Below, piece after piece: positions 38,875 through 51,335 of a stretch of 64,000 nt of DNA. The stretch's first letter is position 1; every line of letters begins with the position of its first letter. Where the stretch lies: assembly GCF_014066305.1 (NCBI RefSeq), contig NW_023501049.1:328501-392500 (forward strand), written 5' to 3'. The translations under genes were made by a program, and so were the position numbers. Under the pieces are notes generated by a model. It did not search any database, was not told the origin of the DNA, and was given only the letters and a program-made list of their open reading frames with translations. Origin of the DNA: Letharia columbiana (taxonomy: Eukaryota > Ascomycota > Lecanoromycetes > Lecanorales > Parmeliaceae).

Positions 38875-39190
38875 CATCTGCAAATCTGAAAAGTTTCTAT
38901 AAAATTTGAAATTGCTGATCGCGCGTTGATCGCGGAAATTATAAAATTCGCCGGATTAGTAAATCTAATTAAAATTCGTCTAAATTCCGCCCAATCAGTA
39001 ACTATAGTCTACTTTTCACACGCTGTTCGTCGATTTAGCAATTACTATTTATTATTAAAATACTATTTATCGATTTAGTAATTACTATATACTATTTAAA
39101 TAATATTTATTAATTTAGTAATTACTATATACTATTCGAATAATATCCGCTAGTTTAATAATTATTATATATTATTTAAATAATTTTTCT
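38875..39190 (-). mobile_element. TIR element M3, partial, with a 40-bp tandem expansion
   Basis: Begins with the intact inverted repeat CATCTGCAAATCTGAAAAG preceded by TA (38,873-38,874). The next 130 bases match the reverse complement of the right end of M1. The sequence then enters four units of exactly 40 bp (39,031-39,190, anchored by cgatttag at 39,031 and 39,071). I could not find the opposite terminal repeat, so the element is truncated or its far end is diverged. The terminal repeat is less mutated than that of M1. It sits at the outer end of the right palindrome arm. Confidence 0.75.
39031..39190. repeat. 40-bp tandem array, four units
   Basis: Units start at 39,031, 39,071, 39,111 and 39,151 with (c/t)(g/a)atttag(c/t)aattact. 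The first unit keeps CA (gcaatt) where later units have TA. The array is internal to M3, as the first unit resembles the interior of M1. Confidence 0.85.
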
Positions 39191-41149
39191 AGAAATAGTA
39201 ATCGTCTTATACTAATATTTTATTATTTCTATAATTCGCGATATTAACTTAACTCTATAAGCTAAGTCTAACTCGACTTAGTTATATTATAAGCTCGATT
39301 TAACTCGACTTAATAATACTATCGCTAGATATTAGATTTATATATATAAATTTATATTATTATATCGAGTAATCTATCTTCTCTATTAAAGATAAGAGTA
39401 TTATCGTTTATAATATATCTTATAAGCGCTAATTATCTAAGAAGAAAAATCGTTATTAATATATTTCTCTATCGCTATAATCGCGTTAAAGTTAATATAA
39501 TATATATAAAGACTAATAATATATATTTATATTCTTATTACTTAATTTTAGCTCTACTAATCTCTTCTCTTAATATTTAAATTCCTTTAGAATTTATATA
39601 TATTAGTGCTCGTTAAAATATTAGATATCTTTCTTATAAAATCGAAACCGGCTTTCTTAAATTAGAAGTTTTAATTCTTAGATAATTATATATATAAGAG
39701 TATAGCGAGTAATAATATATATAAATCTCCCCTTATAATATCTTACGTTAAGACTTTCTTCTAATTTATTATATTTTTAGAATAATATATCTCGATTCTA
39801 GTATTATCGTATAGATTATTAATAACTCTCGTCGTCTTATATTCTCTATAACAGCTTACATTAAGACTTTCTTCTAGTTTATTATATTTTTAAAATAACG
39901 TGCCTCGATTCTAATATTATTATATAAACTATTAACGACTTAAGAGAATTTTAAATAATAACCCTCGTTATAAGCGATAACGTTTTTTAAATTATAAGAA
40001 ATCGCGAATTAATTTAATAGTAGTTTTCGGCGCTAAAATACTTAGCTAAATACTTTCTAAAGCGTATTAATATCTTTCTAATTAGAGAAGAGCTCGCTCT
40101 CTCTTCTCTTTCTAATTATAATATCTACGCACATATTCTATAATTATAAAATTTCTCTTCGCTTAATAAACTCTAAAGATAATTTGAAAGTTATTTAAAT
40201 TAAGAAGGGTATCTAGATTAAGAAGAGTATTCGAGTTAAAAAAGATATTCGAGTCGAGAAGAGTAATTAGAATCGATTTTGTCTATTACATATTTAGTCT
40301 TATTTCTAATATTCTAAAATCTAAATTCTCGATATCTCTATTATCTTATAATATAATATATATTAATCTTCTTTACTACTCTATAGCTCTTATTTAAAAA
40401 GTTTAAATTATAGATATTATTATATTAATTAAAGTCGATAAAGCTATTAATATAATAAAATTCCTTATCTTTTACTAACGCGAGTATAATATATATATTT
40501 CTCTTAATACTTACGAGGCTATAGAATCGTTATTTTTCGAGGATTTTTAAATTCCGCGCTGTTGATAGCTGCGCTCTTTCTACTTTCACTATACTATAAT
40601 ATTTCTAAACTTATTTATTATATTAATACTTAAATATCTTTATAAAAACACTCTATAGATAAATCGGTTTTTATCTGAAATCTCTGCGGGCTAGGTCTAT
40701 CACTTTTATTACGACTAGTACTTTCCCTACTAATTTTCTTAAAAGAACTTTATTAATATCGAAGGTCTACTAATTATATTCGTAGATTTAAGCGTAATCT
40801 TTATATTATCTTTTTTGAAAGGGTTAATTAATAGATTTATAGACGATAACGTCTTTAAATAAGCGAGCTATATTTAAAAAATCCTCTCTAAGAGTCTTTT
40901 AATATCGAATATTAAAATAAATACGGATTAAATATCGATATACTTATTTATAGTTCGCCTTATATATATTAATATTATTATCTCTCTTAAATAAATAATA
41001 TTCTCTTAATTTTATTTAATCTATTCGAATAAAGGCGGCTAGAGCTTCGAGAAAAGTATTTAACTTTAACTATTTAGTAACGGCCTCTACTAATCGCTAA
41101 TAATGACTATTATAATAATTTATCTATTTTATAATATCACGCTCCTCGT
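39191..41149. other. RIP-degraded 2-kb region, no gene recognised
   Basis: Contains a 113-bp tandem duplication at 39,741-39,946 and a patch with some unmutated CA and TG at about 40,555-40,730. The rest is CA/TG-depleted. The right part could hold the end of the minus-strand transposase relic described next, since the broken frame fades rather than stops. Confidence 0.65.
39741..39946. repeat. 113-bp tandem duplication
   Basis: cttac(g/a)ttaagactttcttct begins at 39,742 and again at 39,855. The downstream sequence (ttattatatttttagaataa, ctcgattctagtattat) repeats in the same order. Differences are mostly transitions. Confidence 0.75.
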
Positions 41150-42750
41150 TATTTATCTATTAATTCTAGATATAAAGATTTAAAGAAGTTTTTATCTCGG
41201 TCTTCTTTTTTTTTTCTATAATCTCTTAATTGTAGATAATAATACTTCTATATCTTAATACTTAATAAAATTATATATTATAATTATCTTCTAATATACG
41301 ATATTATAACGTATAATCTATTTAATATAGTTATTATACTTATTTATTAATTTATAATACTTTTTAAAAAATTTAATATACGCCTTTTTCTTTATTTAAG
41401 TGATTAATTTATTAAGTAAGTTAAATAATTATATTATTTCGAGTAAGTAACTAATATTATAAAACTTTAAGAAGTTAAAGTAACCTTTATTCGTCGTTTT
41501 ATCTAAAGGTTTATATACTCGAAAAATCTCTTTTAATAGATTAATTCGGGCTAAGACCGCGAGTAGATATTAAATAATATTATTATTATAAGAATAATAT
41601 CTTACTAGTATAATAAGATTAAGAATAGCGCGATCTATATATAACGTATTCGAATTTAATTTAATTAAGATCGATATAAAGGTAGCTATTATCGTCCTCT
41701 ATAGGGTCCGACTATTCTCTTCTATTTACTATATCTTCTTACTTAAAAACTCGATATATCTTAAATTAATATAACTAGAAATTACTTAAAAGCGAATATT
41801 AAGAAACTTATTTATTTTATTCTCTATCTTTATAGCTTTAATATATTTAATTTATTATTTAAATAAATAATTTATAAATTTCTTAATTATTAAAAAGTAT
41901 AAGATATTAAAATATTATAGTCGATATATATTAATAGCGAAATAATTATCGATAAAAGGACGACGGTTATAGAGTACTATATTTTATAAATATTTTAATA
42001 TCTTTTTAATATATCTCTTTTATAGTCTTAGTTACTCGATTATACTCTTAAGTATTTATTTAGAATATAAAGTTAAAGAATATAATAATTTCTCTTTATA
42101 GATAAGATTATATATATAAAATAATATCTATCGCTTAAGATTAAAGTAATTATCGTTTATTTTTTATAATTTAATATTATAGTAGCTAGTATTAAATAAT
42201 ATCTTCGAGTTAAGCCGTTTACGTATTATATATTAATATTATATTTAAAGTATTCTTTAATTATTAAATATACTTCGTTAGTAGATAGTATATTGTAAGA
42301 GTATAAGAAGTTATTTTTGGTTATTAAATCTAAGATATAGTAATAGATCTAGATCTTAACTTCTTTTTTGTAATAATCGATATTATTCTTAAAATCGCTA
42401 TATTTAATTTACTATATACGCGTTATACGTCTTATTAAAGATTTCTAATTATAATATAAATCGATTAAGTATATTAATTTCTATATATTCGAAAGAGATA
42501 AGTTTTATTTAATATTAAAATAATAAAAATAACGATAGAGTTATTAGATAGCTTATCTTATATTTTTTATTATTAATTCGTAATATATATCTCGCTATAG
42601 ACTCTCGCTTTATTAGTATTTCTTTAGCGTATAAATCGATAATATAAACTTATACTAAAAGGTTTATATATTAAAAACGCTTTAATAATACTTATAATAT
42701 CGAAGTAAATAACGTAATATATCTTCGACTTTAATTTAAGTTCGAAGTTA
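41150..42750 (-). pseudogene. RIP-degraded Plavaka-like transposase
   Basis: Read on the minus strand from high to low coordinates, ignoring RIP-type stops, the frame shows in order YKPFSISLYYRF then ARVYSEIY (about 42,570-42,670), ILILNKTYLFR followed by SIYIIIRNL (42,460-42,540), and GYFNFLKFYNIS (41,451-41,487). These correspond to family features of fungal Plavaka transposases (KDZ/CACTA-related): a conserved SD-T-L-F block followed by a YPVYLTIGNL-type block, then far downstream a GDFNFPKFH-type motif. Order and spacing of about 340 residues fit. Stops throughout make it inactive. I first read part of it as a Copia integrase and rejected that. No ends of the transposon were found. Confidence 0.6.
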
Positions 42751-45700
42751 TAAATTTTAAAAGACTAACTAGTCTAGCCGCCGTCGATATTACCGCTATA
42801 TATATTCTATATCTTATATCTTAATAATTTTACGCTATTAAAACTATAGTTATCTTGAAATCGCTATAAATAAACGTTATAAAAGAATTTATTAATATTA
42901 TCGTTAGAGAGTCTCAATTTAAGAAATTATAGCGTCAGCGCATAATCTTTTCGAAATTTAAATAAATTTTAAAAATTATTTATATCGAATATCGACTCGA
43001 CGTTCGATCTAGTTCGATAATTGAATATCGATTTTATTTAAATAAGAGACTTCGATTTAAATTATAGTTCTATCGGCCTCTTAGCGTCTCGCTCTTTCGA
43101 ATATAATTCTATAGAGTTAATTATTAAAGACGAAATTATAATATTATAACTTAAATCTATTATAGAGATAGAGAATACTATTATCTTATTATTTAGATTT
43201 ATTATTTATATCGCGTTTATTTTCTCTTTCTCTATCTTCTACTCGTTTAATTATTATTATAATATCGAATTTATAGTTATATTATCTTCGAGTAAATATA
43301 TATCTTCTTCTTTTATAATAATTAAAGTTATTAGATTATTAATACTACTAACTATATCGCGATCTATAATATTAAAAGATGTATATAAAAGAATTAGTTT
43401 TCGCTTTCTATAATCTTATAGATATCTAATAAGTTTATTACTATTTTTATATTATTTTTTATAGAAGCGATATACTCGATATATATTCTCTTATCTATTA
43501 TTAATTAATTATAAGATACGCGTTCTTTAGTAATTAATAATATATTAACGTCTTAGCGAATATATATTACTACTTTAGCCTTACTTATCGCGAAGTCTAA
43601 TTTTAATTTTATATTCTTTATAATTATATTAAAGATATCTATAAATCTATATATAAAAAATATCTTATATTAATAGATATTTATAAAAAGAAAGAGTCTA
43701 TAACGAGTTATTTAGAGGAGAAATACTTTTATTACTTTTAAACGTTTCTTTATATTTAATACGTATATAATTAAAACGCTTTTATATATATAAAACTACG
43801 TTTATATATTTACTTTAAAATAGTAAAGCCGTCTATAGAGTATATAATTTAGAGATATATATTTTATATAAAAGAAATTAATTTTACTTTAATTTAAATC
43901 GTTTAATTTAGATAGTAGTACCTCTAAAAATAAGTATTATAAAAGAAATATATTAGATCTATTTATCGTTATTTATAATATATAACTATTTTATTATATT
44001 TAGCTAGCTAATATATCTTTATATTAAAATAAAAGTCTTTTAGATATAAATAATCGAAGTTAAATAAACTATTAAGAGTTATATATATTCGAAGAGAAGA
44101 TAATCTAATTAATCGATTTTTATAGATATAAAGAAGAAAGAAGATTAATATATCTATTAAAAAAGGAACTCGATTATCTACTAATCGATTAAAGAGTAAA
44201 TAAAAATTATATAAATATAGTATTTATTAATCGCTATATCTTACTATTATCTCTTATATCGAAGAGTTAAAATAAGTATTAATTTTCGAAATATTAATTA
44301 TCGAAGTAATTATTATCGCTTAAACTCTATTAAAGATTATTAGTCTCGAAATTATTAATAGAGAATAGATCTTAGAAAATCTATATTATTATTAAATAAA
44401 TTTATATTCCTAATAGATATAATAGCGAAATTCGTATTTTTATTATCGATATATATATTATTAATTTTAACGCTAATTAAAGCTTCTACTAAAGTTTTTA
44501 TTAGTAATTAATTAAAGTTAGTTAAAAATACGATATATTAATATTTAATTAAGGTTATCGAGATAGCTATTAATAAAATTAGCGTTAATTAAAGTCTACT
44601 TATAATTAATTAAAATTAATTAAAGATATAATATATATTTCGAGAAATAACATCGAATATTCGATTTAAACTCTATAGTCTTATTTAAATTTCTTTTATC
44701 TTATATCTTACTTAATCTAATACGCGTTTTCTTATTATTATATTATATATATTATTATATTAATATCTATACTTTCTTTAAACGATATACTTATAATAAT
44801 AATATTTATCGAAATCGATTTTTATTTTAAAATCGATATCGCTAAGTTAGATATTCTCGCGAACCGAGATAATATTTATAAAGAACTTCGATTTTTAGAG
44901 CTTATATTTAAAGCGGTAAAAGAGAAATTCTTATATTAATTAAGATATAAAGATCTTTAGAAAAAGTTTATAAAATTATATAAGAGAAAGATTAATATTA
45001 TCGTAAGCGAGATTATTTAATTACTATTTATTCTTAATTATATAACCGCGTAAGACCTTAGCTTTCTTTTTAAATTTTTATATAAATTAATTTTATTAAT
45101 TAATGAGGCGCTTATAAAGTAAGAGAAGTAATTATTTAAGAGGGAATTAATGAAAATATAGAAAGACGAATATATGAAGACTTAGAAGCTCTTAACGATT
45201 AAGAGATTAATAAATCTCTATTAATCTAGTAGATTATCGATCGAAAACCCCTTTAATATTAACTTTCTTTAATTTATTATTATTAATAATTTAAATAAGT
45301 ATAAGCTCGTCTTTATTTAGAAGTTAATAAATAATTTAATAATAATCTCTTAATTCTAAAAGTAACTTAGTCTTAAAGCTCTTATTATCTATCTTTAATC
45401 GAAATAATTCTAAAATAATATCGATAAAAATTCTATAATATTATTTTATCTAATTTATAAAGTAAATAATATAAGCTTAATTATAAATAATAATAATAAT
45501 TTATAAGAGATATATAAGTATTAAAAGCGAGTATATATATTTGAATAGCGGATATTCTTATAGCGTATAATTAAAGGTTTATTAATTTTATTTTCTTATA
45601 TTAATAATAAATATTAATATTAATTTTAGCTTCGATTAAGACGTTAGATATCGAAGTTAGTATCTTTAAAACTTCGCGAGATTTATTAATATACTTATAT

Positions 45701-45763
45701 TTCTAATCTTAATAACTCTTTAAGATATTTAAGCGTTTAATCTTTTCTTCTATTAAGTAAAAT
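42751..45763. other. RIP-degraded 3-kb region, no gene recognised
   Basis: Possibly the upstream (N-terminal) part of the minus-strand transposase relic extends into it, but no motif confirms this. At 44,450-44,640 a block rich in taattaaag recurs in both orientations. Otherwise only AT-rich, CA/TG-depleted sequence. Confidence 0.65.
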
Positions 45764-46521
45764 AAATCTCGAAGTTTTTAATCTCTCTTAATCTTTATAA
45801 TACTCTATCTTAACTTAATTTAATCGAAATTTTATTTTCTCTCTATTCTACTATCGCTTAATCTTTAATCTTATTATCTAACTTACTTAATATCTATAAA
45901 GAAAATAAAATAAATTTCTAACTTATTAATATTAGTTTAAATAAGAATAATCCTTAACTATAAGTCTATTATTATACTCTATAAAAGAAGTTTATTAATA
46001 ATCTAATAAGTAACGTCGCTATACTTAAAACTTATAAAAATAATAATACGCTCTCGCTATAAGAGGAAAAACGTTTAATAATAGAAGATACTATATTAGT
46101 AAAGCTCTTAATTAAATAAAATTACGCTCTTCGATTAGCTAACTCTTATAATATTAAAATTAATAAAATTATAAATTAAAGAAAGATATAGAATAATATA
46201 AAGGCCGGCGATAGAGATCTAATATTAGAATATATATTCGAGTATTATTAATTATCTATTTTTTATACTAATTAATATAATAGAAAGATAAAGTTTAATA
46301 AGAAAGAGAGGTTTTAGTAATTTAATATAATTTAATAAATTATAAAGTAAGTTTTATAGCTTAATCGTAATAATATAAGTATTAATAATACTCGAATATT
46401 TAGAGGCTTAGGCCACGTCTTAGATTCGCGAGAGATATCGATTTCTATTATTTTAAAGATCTATTAACTCTACGATTTAATATAGCGATACCTTTAAGTA
46501 AATATTTACGAAGAAGCTATT
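45764..46521 (+). mobile_element. Unknown element E, copy 1, left part (split by the Ty3 insertion)
   Basis: Aligns with 56,425-57,183 from aaatctcgaagtttttaatc onward, through the landmarks gctcttaattaaataa and agaaagatatagaataatat. It ends at the CTATT target site (46,517-46,521) of the Ty3 retrotransposon. The remainder of the copy resumes at 53,645. Length before the insertion is 758 bp, against 759 bp in copy 2. Copy 1 keeps slightly more C and G (aggccggcgatagag, ttaggccacg). The class of element is not recognised. Confidence 0.8.
46517..46521. other. Target-site duplication, left (CTATT)
   Basis: CTATT immediately precedes the 5' LTR and recurs at 53,645-53,649 directly after the 3' LTR. 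The empty site in element E copy 2 reads aaag-taatt-aatataaataagc, matching gaag-ctatt before the insertion and ctatt-aatataaataagc after it. Confidence 0.85.
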
Positions 46522-46797
46522 TATCAAACCTAATGCGTTATGGGCCTTGACGCTACTTACGTTAAGACGCCGATATCGTATATGCTACGTTAGAGTTCCT
46601 TTTTAAGATTTAGTTTTAATAATATATTCTATATATCTAGAGACTTAACGAATATAGATCTATTTTGTATATCTCGAAATTTTAATATTTCTTAGAAATT
46701 AGTTCTACTATTAAATATACTATTAAATCTCATAACGATACTATATCTTTTATAGTCTATACCCGCTAGCTAACCGCTAGTAGACTACGCCTTTATA
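46522..46797 (+). repeat. 5' LTR of the Ty3/gypsy element
   Basis: Starts TATCAAACCTAATGCG, probably from an original TG start, and ends ctacgcctttata. It matches 53,370-53,644 along its length, including the block ctcataacgatactatatc. A short piece near the start (taatgcgttatgggccttgac) retains TG, so RIP was incomplete. No primer-binding site could be read in the AT-rich sequence that follows. Confidence 0.9.
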
Positions 46798-46829
46798 ATT
46801 TTAATCTCTTTATCTTTTAAAGAAAAAGA

Positions 46830-48300
46830 CCTATTATCGTTACGATATTAAATTTATCTCTAGATTATATAGTAGAAAATAAAGATAATATCGAGAGTCG
46901 CTATAGCGCTAATAATAAGTTTAAGAATTTCTTATTAGTAAAAGATCTTATTATAGAATAACGTCTTATAATTATTAAAGTCGAAAATTATTATCTAAAA
47001 TAAAAATAAGAATTAGCTATATTAGAGGCCTATAATCGCGAGCTTTATAACGCTAGCTTATCGTTTATAGTCAGCGAAAACCTACTTATATCGATTATTA
47101 TCGCGCTTCTAGCGAATATACTAATTAAGACGAAAATACTTCGCTCTAAAAGAATATATTCTTATAAGAGTATTAATAAGAAAGAGTATCTACGCTAATT
47201 CCGCGAAATTAAAATTAAATTTCTTATAAATTCTAAGTATTTCATTATTAATTAATTAAAGATTATTTATTATATATAATTCTTAGAAGATAACTTTAAT
47301 ATTTAATAATATGAATACTATTAAATTTATAATCTAAAGAGTATAACTTTCGAATTCTTTAAGTAGTTTCTACTTAATTTAATAGCGAATTTAATAAATC
47401 GCTATCTCCTCGTTTATGAAAAGTAAGAGAAGATTAAATAACGCTTTAATTAGAAGATATCTATTTTTAAGATTTATTTAAAGAAGCTAGAGATCTATAT
47501 AATTCTATTTTCTAAGAAGTATTAAGTTAATTTCTTCTTAGCTAAGCTTAGATTAGAGTTTAAGAATAAGATTTTAAGTACTAGTAGTATATTAAAATAA
47601 TAAAAAGAAATTGTTATCTAGATTATTATATAGAAAAAGATTTTAAAACACATATACTTCGACGACGATTTCTATTTAAAGTCTTCGAGAGAGTTCGCTA
47701 AGAATAAGCCTTTAAAGAATTAAATTTCGAAGTCTAAATTAATTTTAAACGACGGCGCTTATATAGCGCGTATTTAAGACGATAATATAAAGTGTAAAGT
47801 CGAATCTTTTAATTCTAATTATAAGAAGAATAGTTATTTTTATTATAGAAAATAGGATTATTAAATATCTAAGTATTTAAATCTCGATAAATTATCTATA
47901 GCTTATATCGACGTAGTATTAATAAAAAAAGATTCGGCCTTATAACTATCTTAGAAGCGAGATAAGAATAATAATTAATAGAGATAATTTCTTTTATTCT
48001 TATAAAGAGATAAATAAAACTTTAGAATAAATAGAGGTAACTTATTACTCTACTTAATATTAAAGTATATATTAATTTAATTTTATAAAAGTTCGTAATT
48101 TAATAGAATTTAAAATCTTATAACGTTATTTTATTATAATCGAAAGCGCTAAGTAATTAAAGTATATATTATTATAACGCGTATTAGCTAAACTATTAAT
48201 TAGTAAATAGTTAAAATTAAAGTAGAAAGTATAATATACTCTTCTATATTATTAATTAAAAAGGCTTTAATATCGTATTAAATATATCTAGACTAAGTTA
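46830..48300 (+). pseudogene. Degraded gag region with zinc-knuckle relic
   Basis: Gag proteins of Ty3 elements form the particle and bind RNA through CCHC knuckles. At 47,835-47,876 the frame reads Y-F-Y-Y-R-K-stop-D-Y-stop-I-S-K-Y. Restoring only the RIP-sensitive TA positions at the conserved places gives the spacing C-X2-C-X4-H-X4-C. This frame differs from the pol frame, as in elements with separate gag and pol frames, although an intervening indel would look the same. The region upstream is Lys/Leu-rich and broken by stops; its limits are approximate. The protease expected between gag and reverse transcriptase was not identified. Confidence 0.6.
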
Positions 48301-48694
48301 ATTATAAGTATTATTAGATTTAGCGACGAAGTAATAATAATTTAAAGTTAACGCTAATAAATTATAGATTAAAGAATTAGCTAAGTTTACTCGAACTATC
48401 GAATAGAAGCTAAATATATTTATAATTATATATATCGCGATAGCGTATAGCGAATCAAAAAACGGGTATAGTTTAAAGCTTTTTTAGAAGTTATTAGAGT
48501 TTAATAACGTTTTTTTTAATAAAAAGGCGGAAGTCTTATCTACGCTTAAGTAGAGAAACTATATTATTAAAATCGAGAGCGATAAGAAGCCGCTATATAA
48601 TCTCTTATATAATTTATCTTAAACGAAGTTAACGAAGCTATAGCGCTATTTAAAGAATTTTCTTTAGAAAAATTAAATCTATTATTTAACTTTC

Positions 48695-49260
48695 TTAGTC
48701 GAAGTATTAATTCTTTTTATTTCTAAAAAGAATAAAGGGCTTTATCTTTATATTAATTATCGAGGCCTAAACGCGATAACTATTAAAAATCGATATTTAC
48801 TATTTTTAATTATTAAGACTCTAAATCGCTTATATAACGTTAAAGTCTTTATAAAGTTAAATCTTAAGAATATTTATTATTAAATTTAAATTAAAGAAAG
48901 CGATAAGTAGAAAATAGCGTTTTATAATTACTACGACTACTTTAAATATTTAGTTATATCTTTTAAGCTCGCTAATATATTAATAATTTTTTAAGTATAT
49001 ATTAATAAAGTCTTTACGAGTTTAATAAATATAATATATATAATATATTTAGATAATATTCTAATTTATAGTATTAATCTAGCGGAGTATTAACGATATA
49101 TTAAGTAAGTACTTAAGCGTTTATATTAGTTTTAACTATACACTAGTCTAAAGAAGTATTAATTCTATATCGAGCGAGTTAAGTTTCTAGAGTTTATTAT
49201 ATCTATCGAAGATATCGCGATAAATTAGAAATATATCGCTATTATTAAAAAATAGTTAAA
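48695..49260 (+). pseudogene. Degraded reverse transcriptase domain (Ty3/gypsy)
   Basis: One frame shows, in order, ISKKNKGLYLYINYRGLN, NAITIKNRY, KLNLKN, YLVISFKLAN and YLDNILIY. These match the family blocks KGLR-CVDYRGLN, KLDLK.AYH, MPFGL.NAP and YLDDIL. The active-site YLDD now reads YLDN (49,046-49,057), and the earlier catalytic Asp in KLDL is also Asn. Most remaining breaks are TAA or TAG replacing Gln or Trp. The enzyme would have copied the element RNA into DNA; it is certainly inactive. Confidence 0.88.
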
Positions 49261-49489
49261 ATTAAAAAGTTATCGAGATATATAAGTCTTTTTAGACTTT
49301 ATTAATTTCTATTAATAATTTATTTATAACTATTTTAGTATAATAGCGTTACTTATTAACTTGCTTAAAGAAAGTAAAAATAATAAGAAACCTAGATCGT
49401 TAGAGTGAATAGATAACGCGAAGCTAGCGTTCTAGTAACTTCGAAGCACTTTTATAACTACACTATTTCTACGCTATTACGATTTAAAT

Positions 49490-49900
49490 TTAAAGTTACA
49501 TCTTAAGATCGACGCTTTTAACTTCGATATAAGAGCTATACTTTTATAATCGGATAAAAATAGCTATTAGCGATTAATAATATTTTAATCTAGGAAAATA
49601 ATTTTTATAAAGTAAAATTATAAGATTTATAATTAAGAGCTATTCGCTATTATAGCGTTTATAAAGTAATAGCGTTACTATCTAAAAGGTAATACGTTTT
49701 ATATTAAGATTTTAACGAATTATAATAATCTTAAGAGCTTTATAAAGTAGAAGAAATTAAATTTTAGATAAACTCGTTAGACGCTAAAGTTAGCTACTTA
49801 TAACTTTAAGATTTTTTATTAAATAAATAAATTAAATTCTATTAACCCGCTATCGCGACGTCTTAATTATAAAAAGATTTCGCTATTAAATATTAAACTT
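49490..49900 (+). pseudogene. Degraded RNase H domain (Ty3/gypsy)
   Basis: In the same frame as the reverse transcriptase, 49,502-49,565 reads LKIDAFNFDIRAILL, the counterpart of the family block TDASD-AIGAVLSQ that starts the Ty3 RNase H. The first conserved Asp persists; the second (after Ala-Ser) has become Asn. Downstream the frame continues with RIP-type stops toward the linker before integrase. The C-terminal limit is approximate. Confidence 0.75.
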
Positions 49901-50267
49901 TTATTAATATTATAGAATAAGCTTATACTTTAAACTAGTAGTAAGTAGTTATAAAGAGATAAGAAGATTATAGCGGCTATAGCGTCTATATTTTATATTA
50001 TTAATATTTAGATAATTATTTCTAGAAGAGAGTCTAAGACTATATAAGAGACTATTTATAACGTATTTTAAAGATTAATAAAAATATTAATTTAAGATCT
50101 ATAAGTTTATAATAATTAAATAAACTCTTTTCGAATTAATATTAATAAGTCGATAATTAAGCGTCGCGTACGTAGTTAAGTATAGATCTTAGACTTTAAG
50201 AAACTATTAAGATATAATAATCGCCTTTATATCTCTAGAGATAAGGTCTTAAGAGAAGAGCTTATTA

Positions 50268-51335
50268 GTAAATATTATAATAATTTATTATTAAAATACT
50301 TTAACGCTATAAAGACGTATAAGCTATTTATTTATAAATATTATTAAAATAAAAGTCTAAAGTAAGTTATTAACTATATTAAGATATATAATATTTATTA
50401 ATAAATTAAAACTCCGCGATATCGCTTATATAGCGAATTAAGCTCGCTTTTTATCGCTATTAAACTATAAAAGAAAATTTCTATAAACTTTATTATCGAC
50501 TTATTAGCGAGTAAATATAAAAGTATTATTTACGATACTATTCTAGTTATAGTAAATTAATTTATAAAAATAATAAGATATATTTCTATATTTATTATAA
50601 TCGATATCGCTTAGCTAGCGAAAGTATTTTATTTCGAAATAGTATATTACTATAGTATACTAAATGATATTATTAATAATAGAGACTCTATATTTATTAA
50701 TAGCTTCTAGTTCGCTATTTACTTTTATTTTAAAATTAAGCGATATCTAAATATCGCCTTTTACTTATAAATCGATAAGTAAATTAAGTAATAAAATTAG
50801 ATATTAGAATACTTCTTATATATATTTACTAACGATAAGTAAAATATTTAGATAAAATAACTATTAATAGTAGAGTTCGCTTATATAAATAGTTGATATT
50901 CCTTTATCGAAATAATATTATTCTTTCTAATATATAAATATTATTCTAAAATCTATTAGAAGATTAAGAATAACTTTATCGAGGGGAAAATACTCGCTAT
51001 AAATAATAGAGTAAAGAAGTTATAAGTATTAAGGAATAAGATAGTAAAGCGCTTTCGCAGCGCTATTACGATTTAATTTAAATATTATAATAAAATATAC
51101 TAGTTTTAAAGCTATAAGATAGATAATTTAATAATATTAGCGATTAAGAATCTAAAGTAAAAACGTTTAAATAAGAAGTTATCTTATAAATTTATAAGAT
51201 TATTTTAAATTATAAATAAGATAGAGGCGTAGACGTATTATCTACTTCTATTCTCGATATATAGAATTTATAATATCTTTTATATATCGTTATTTAAGCT
51301 TTATTATCTTCGCGATTATAATAACGTAGCGAAAG
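50268..51335 (+). pseudogene. Degraded integrase with GPY/F-like C-terminal module
   Basis: Still in the pol frame. The N-terminal zinc-binding region is faint (50,268-50,410). The core shows INFIIDLLASKYKS (catalytic Asp near 50,498), ILVIVN, NNRDSIF in place of SDRGS-F (catalytic Asp now Asn at 50,678-50,680), and AFYL-stop-IDK-stop-IK, matching AFHPQTDGQTE with the final Glu now Lys. KxEFAYI corresponds to the AEFAYN block. At 51,248-51,325 LFSIYRIYNIFYISLFKLYY matches the HPVFHVSLLELY-type block after the integrase core. No chromodomain could be confirmed. The enzyme would have inserted the DNA copy; it is inactive. Confidence 0.85.

Noticed and set aside
41380..41880. Copia-type integrase on the minus strand
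   Set aside because: A few residues fit (an IEENSR block and a TIIATFISIL stretch), but the neighbouring motifs GYFNFLKFYNIS and NKTYLF..SIYIIIRNL fit a Plavaka-like transposase better and in the right order. No Copia reverse transcriptase follows.
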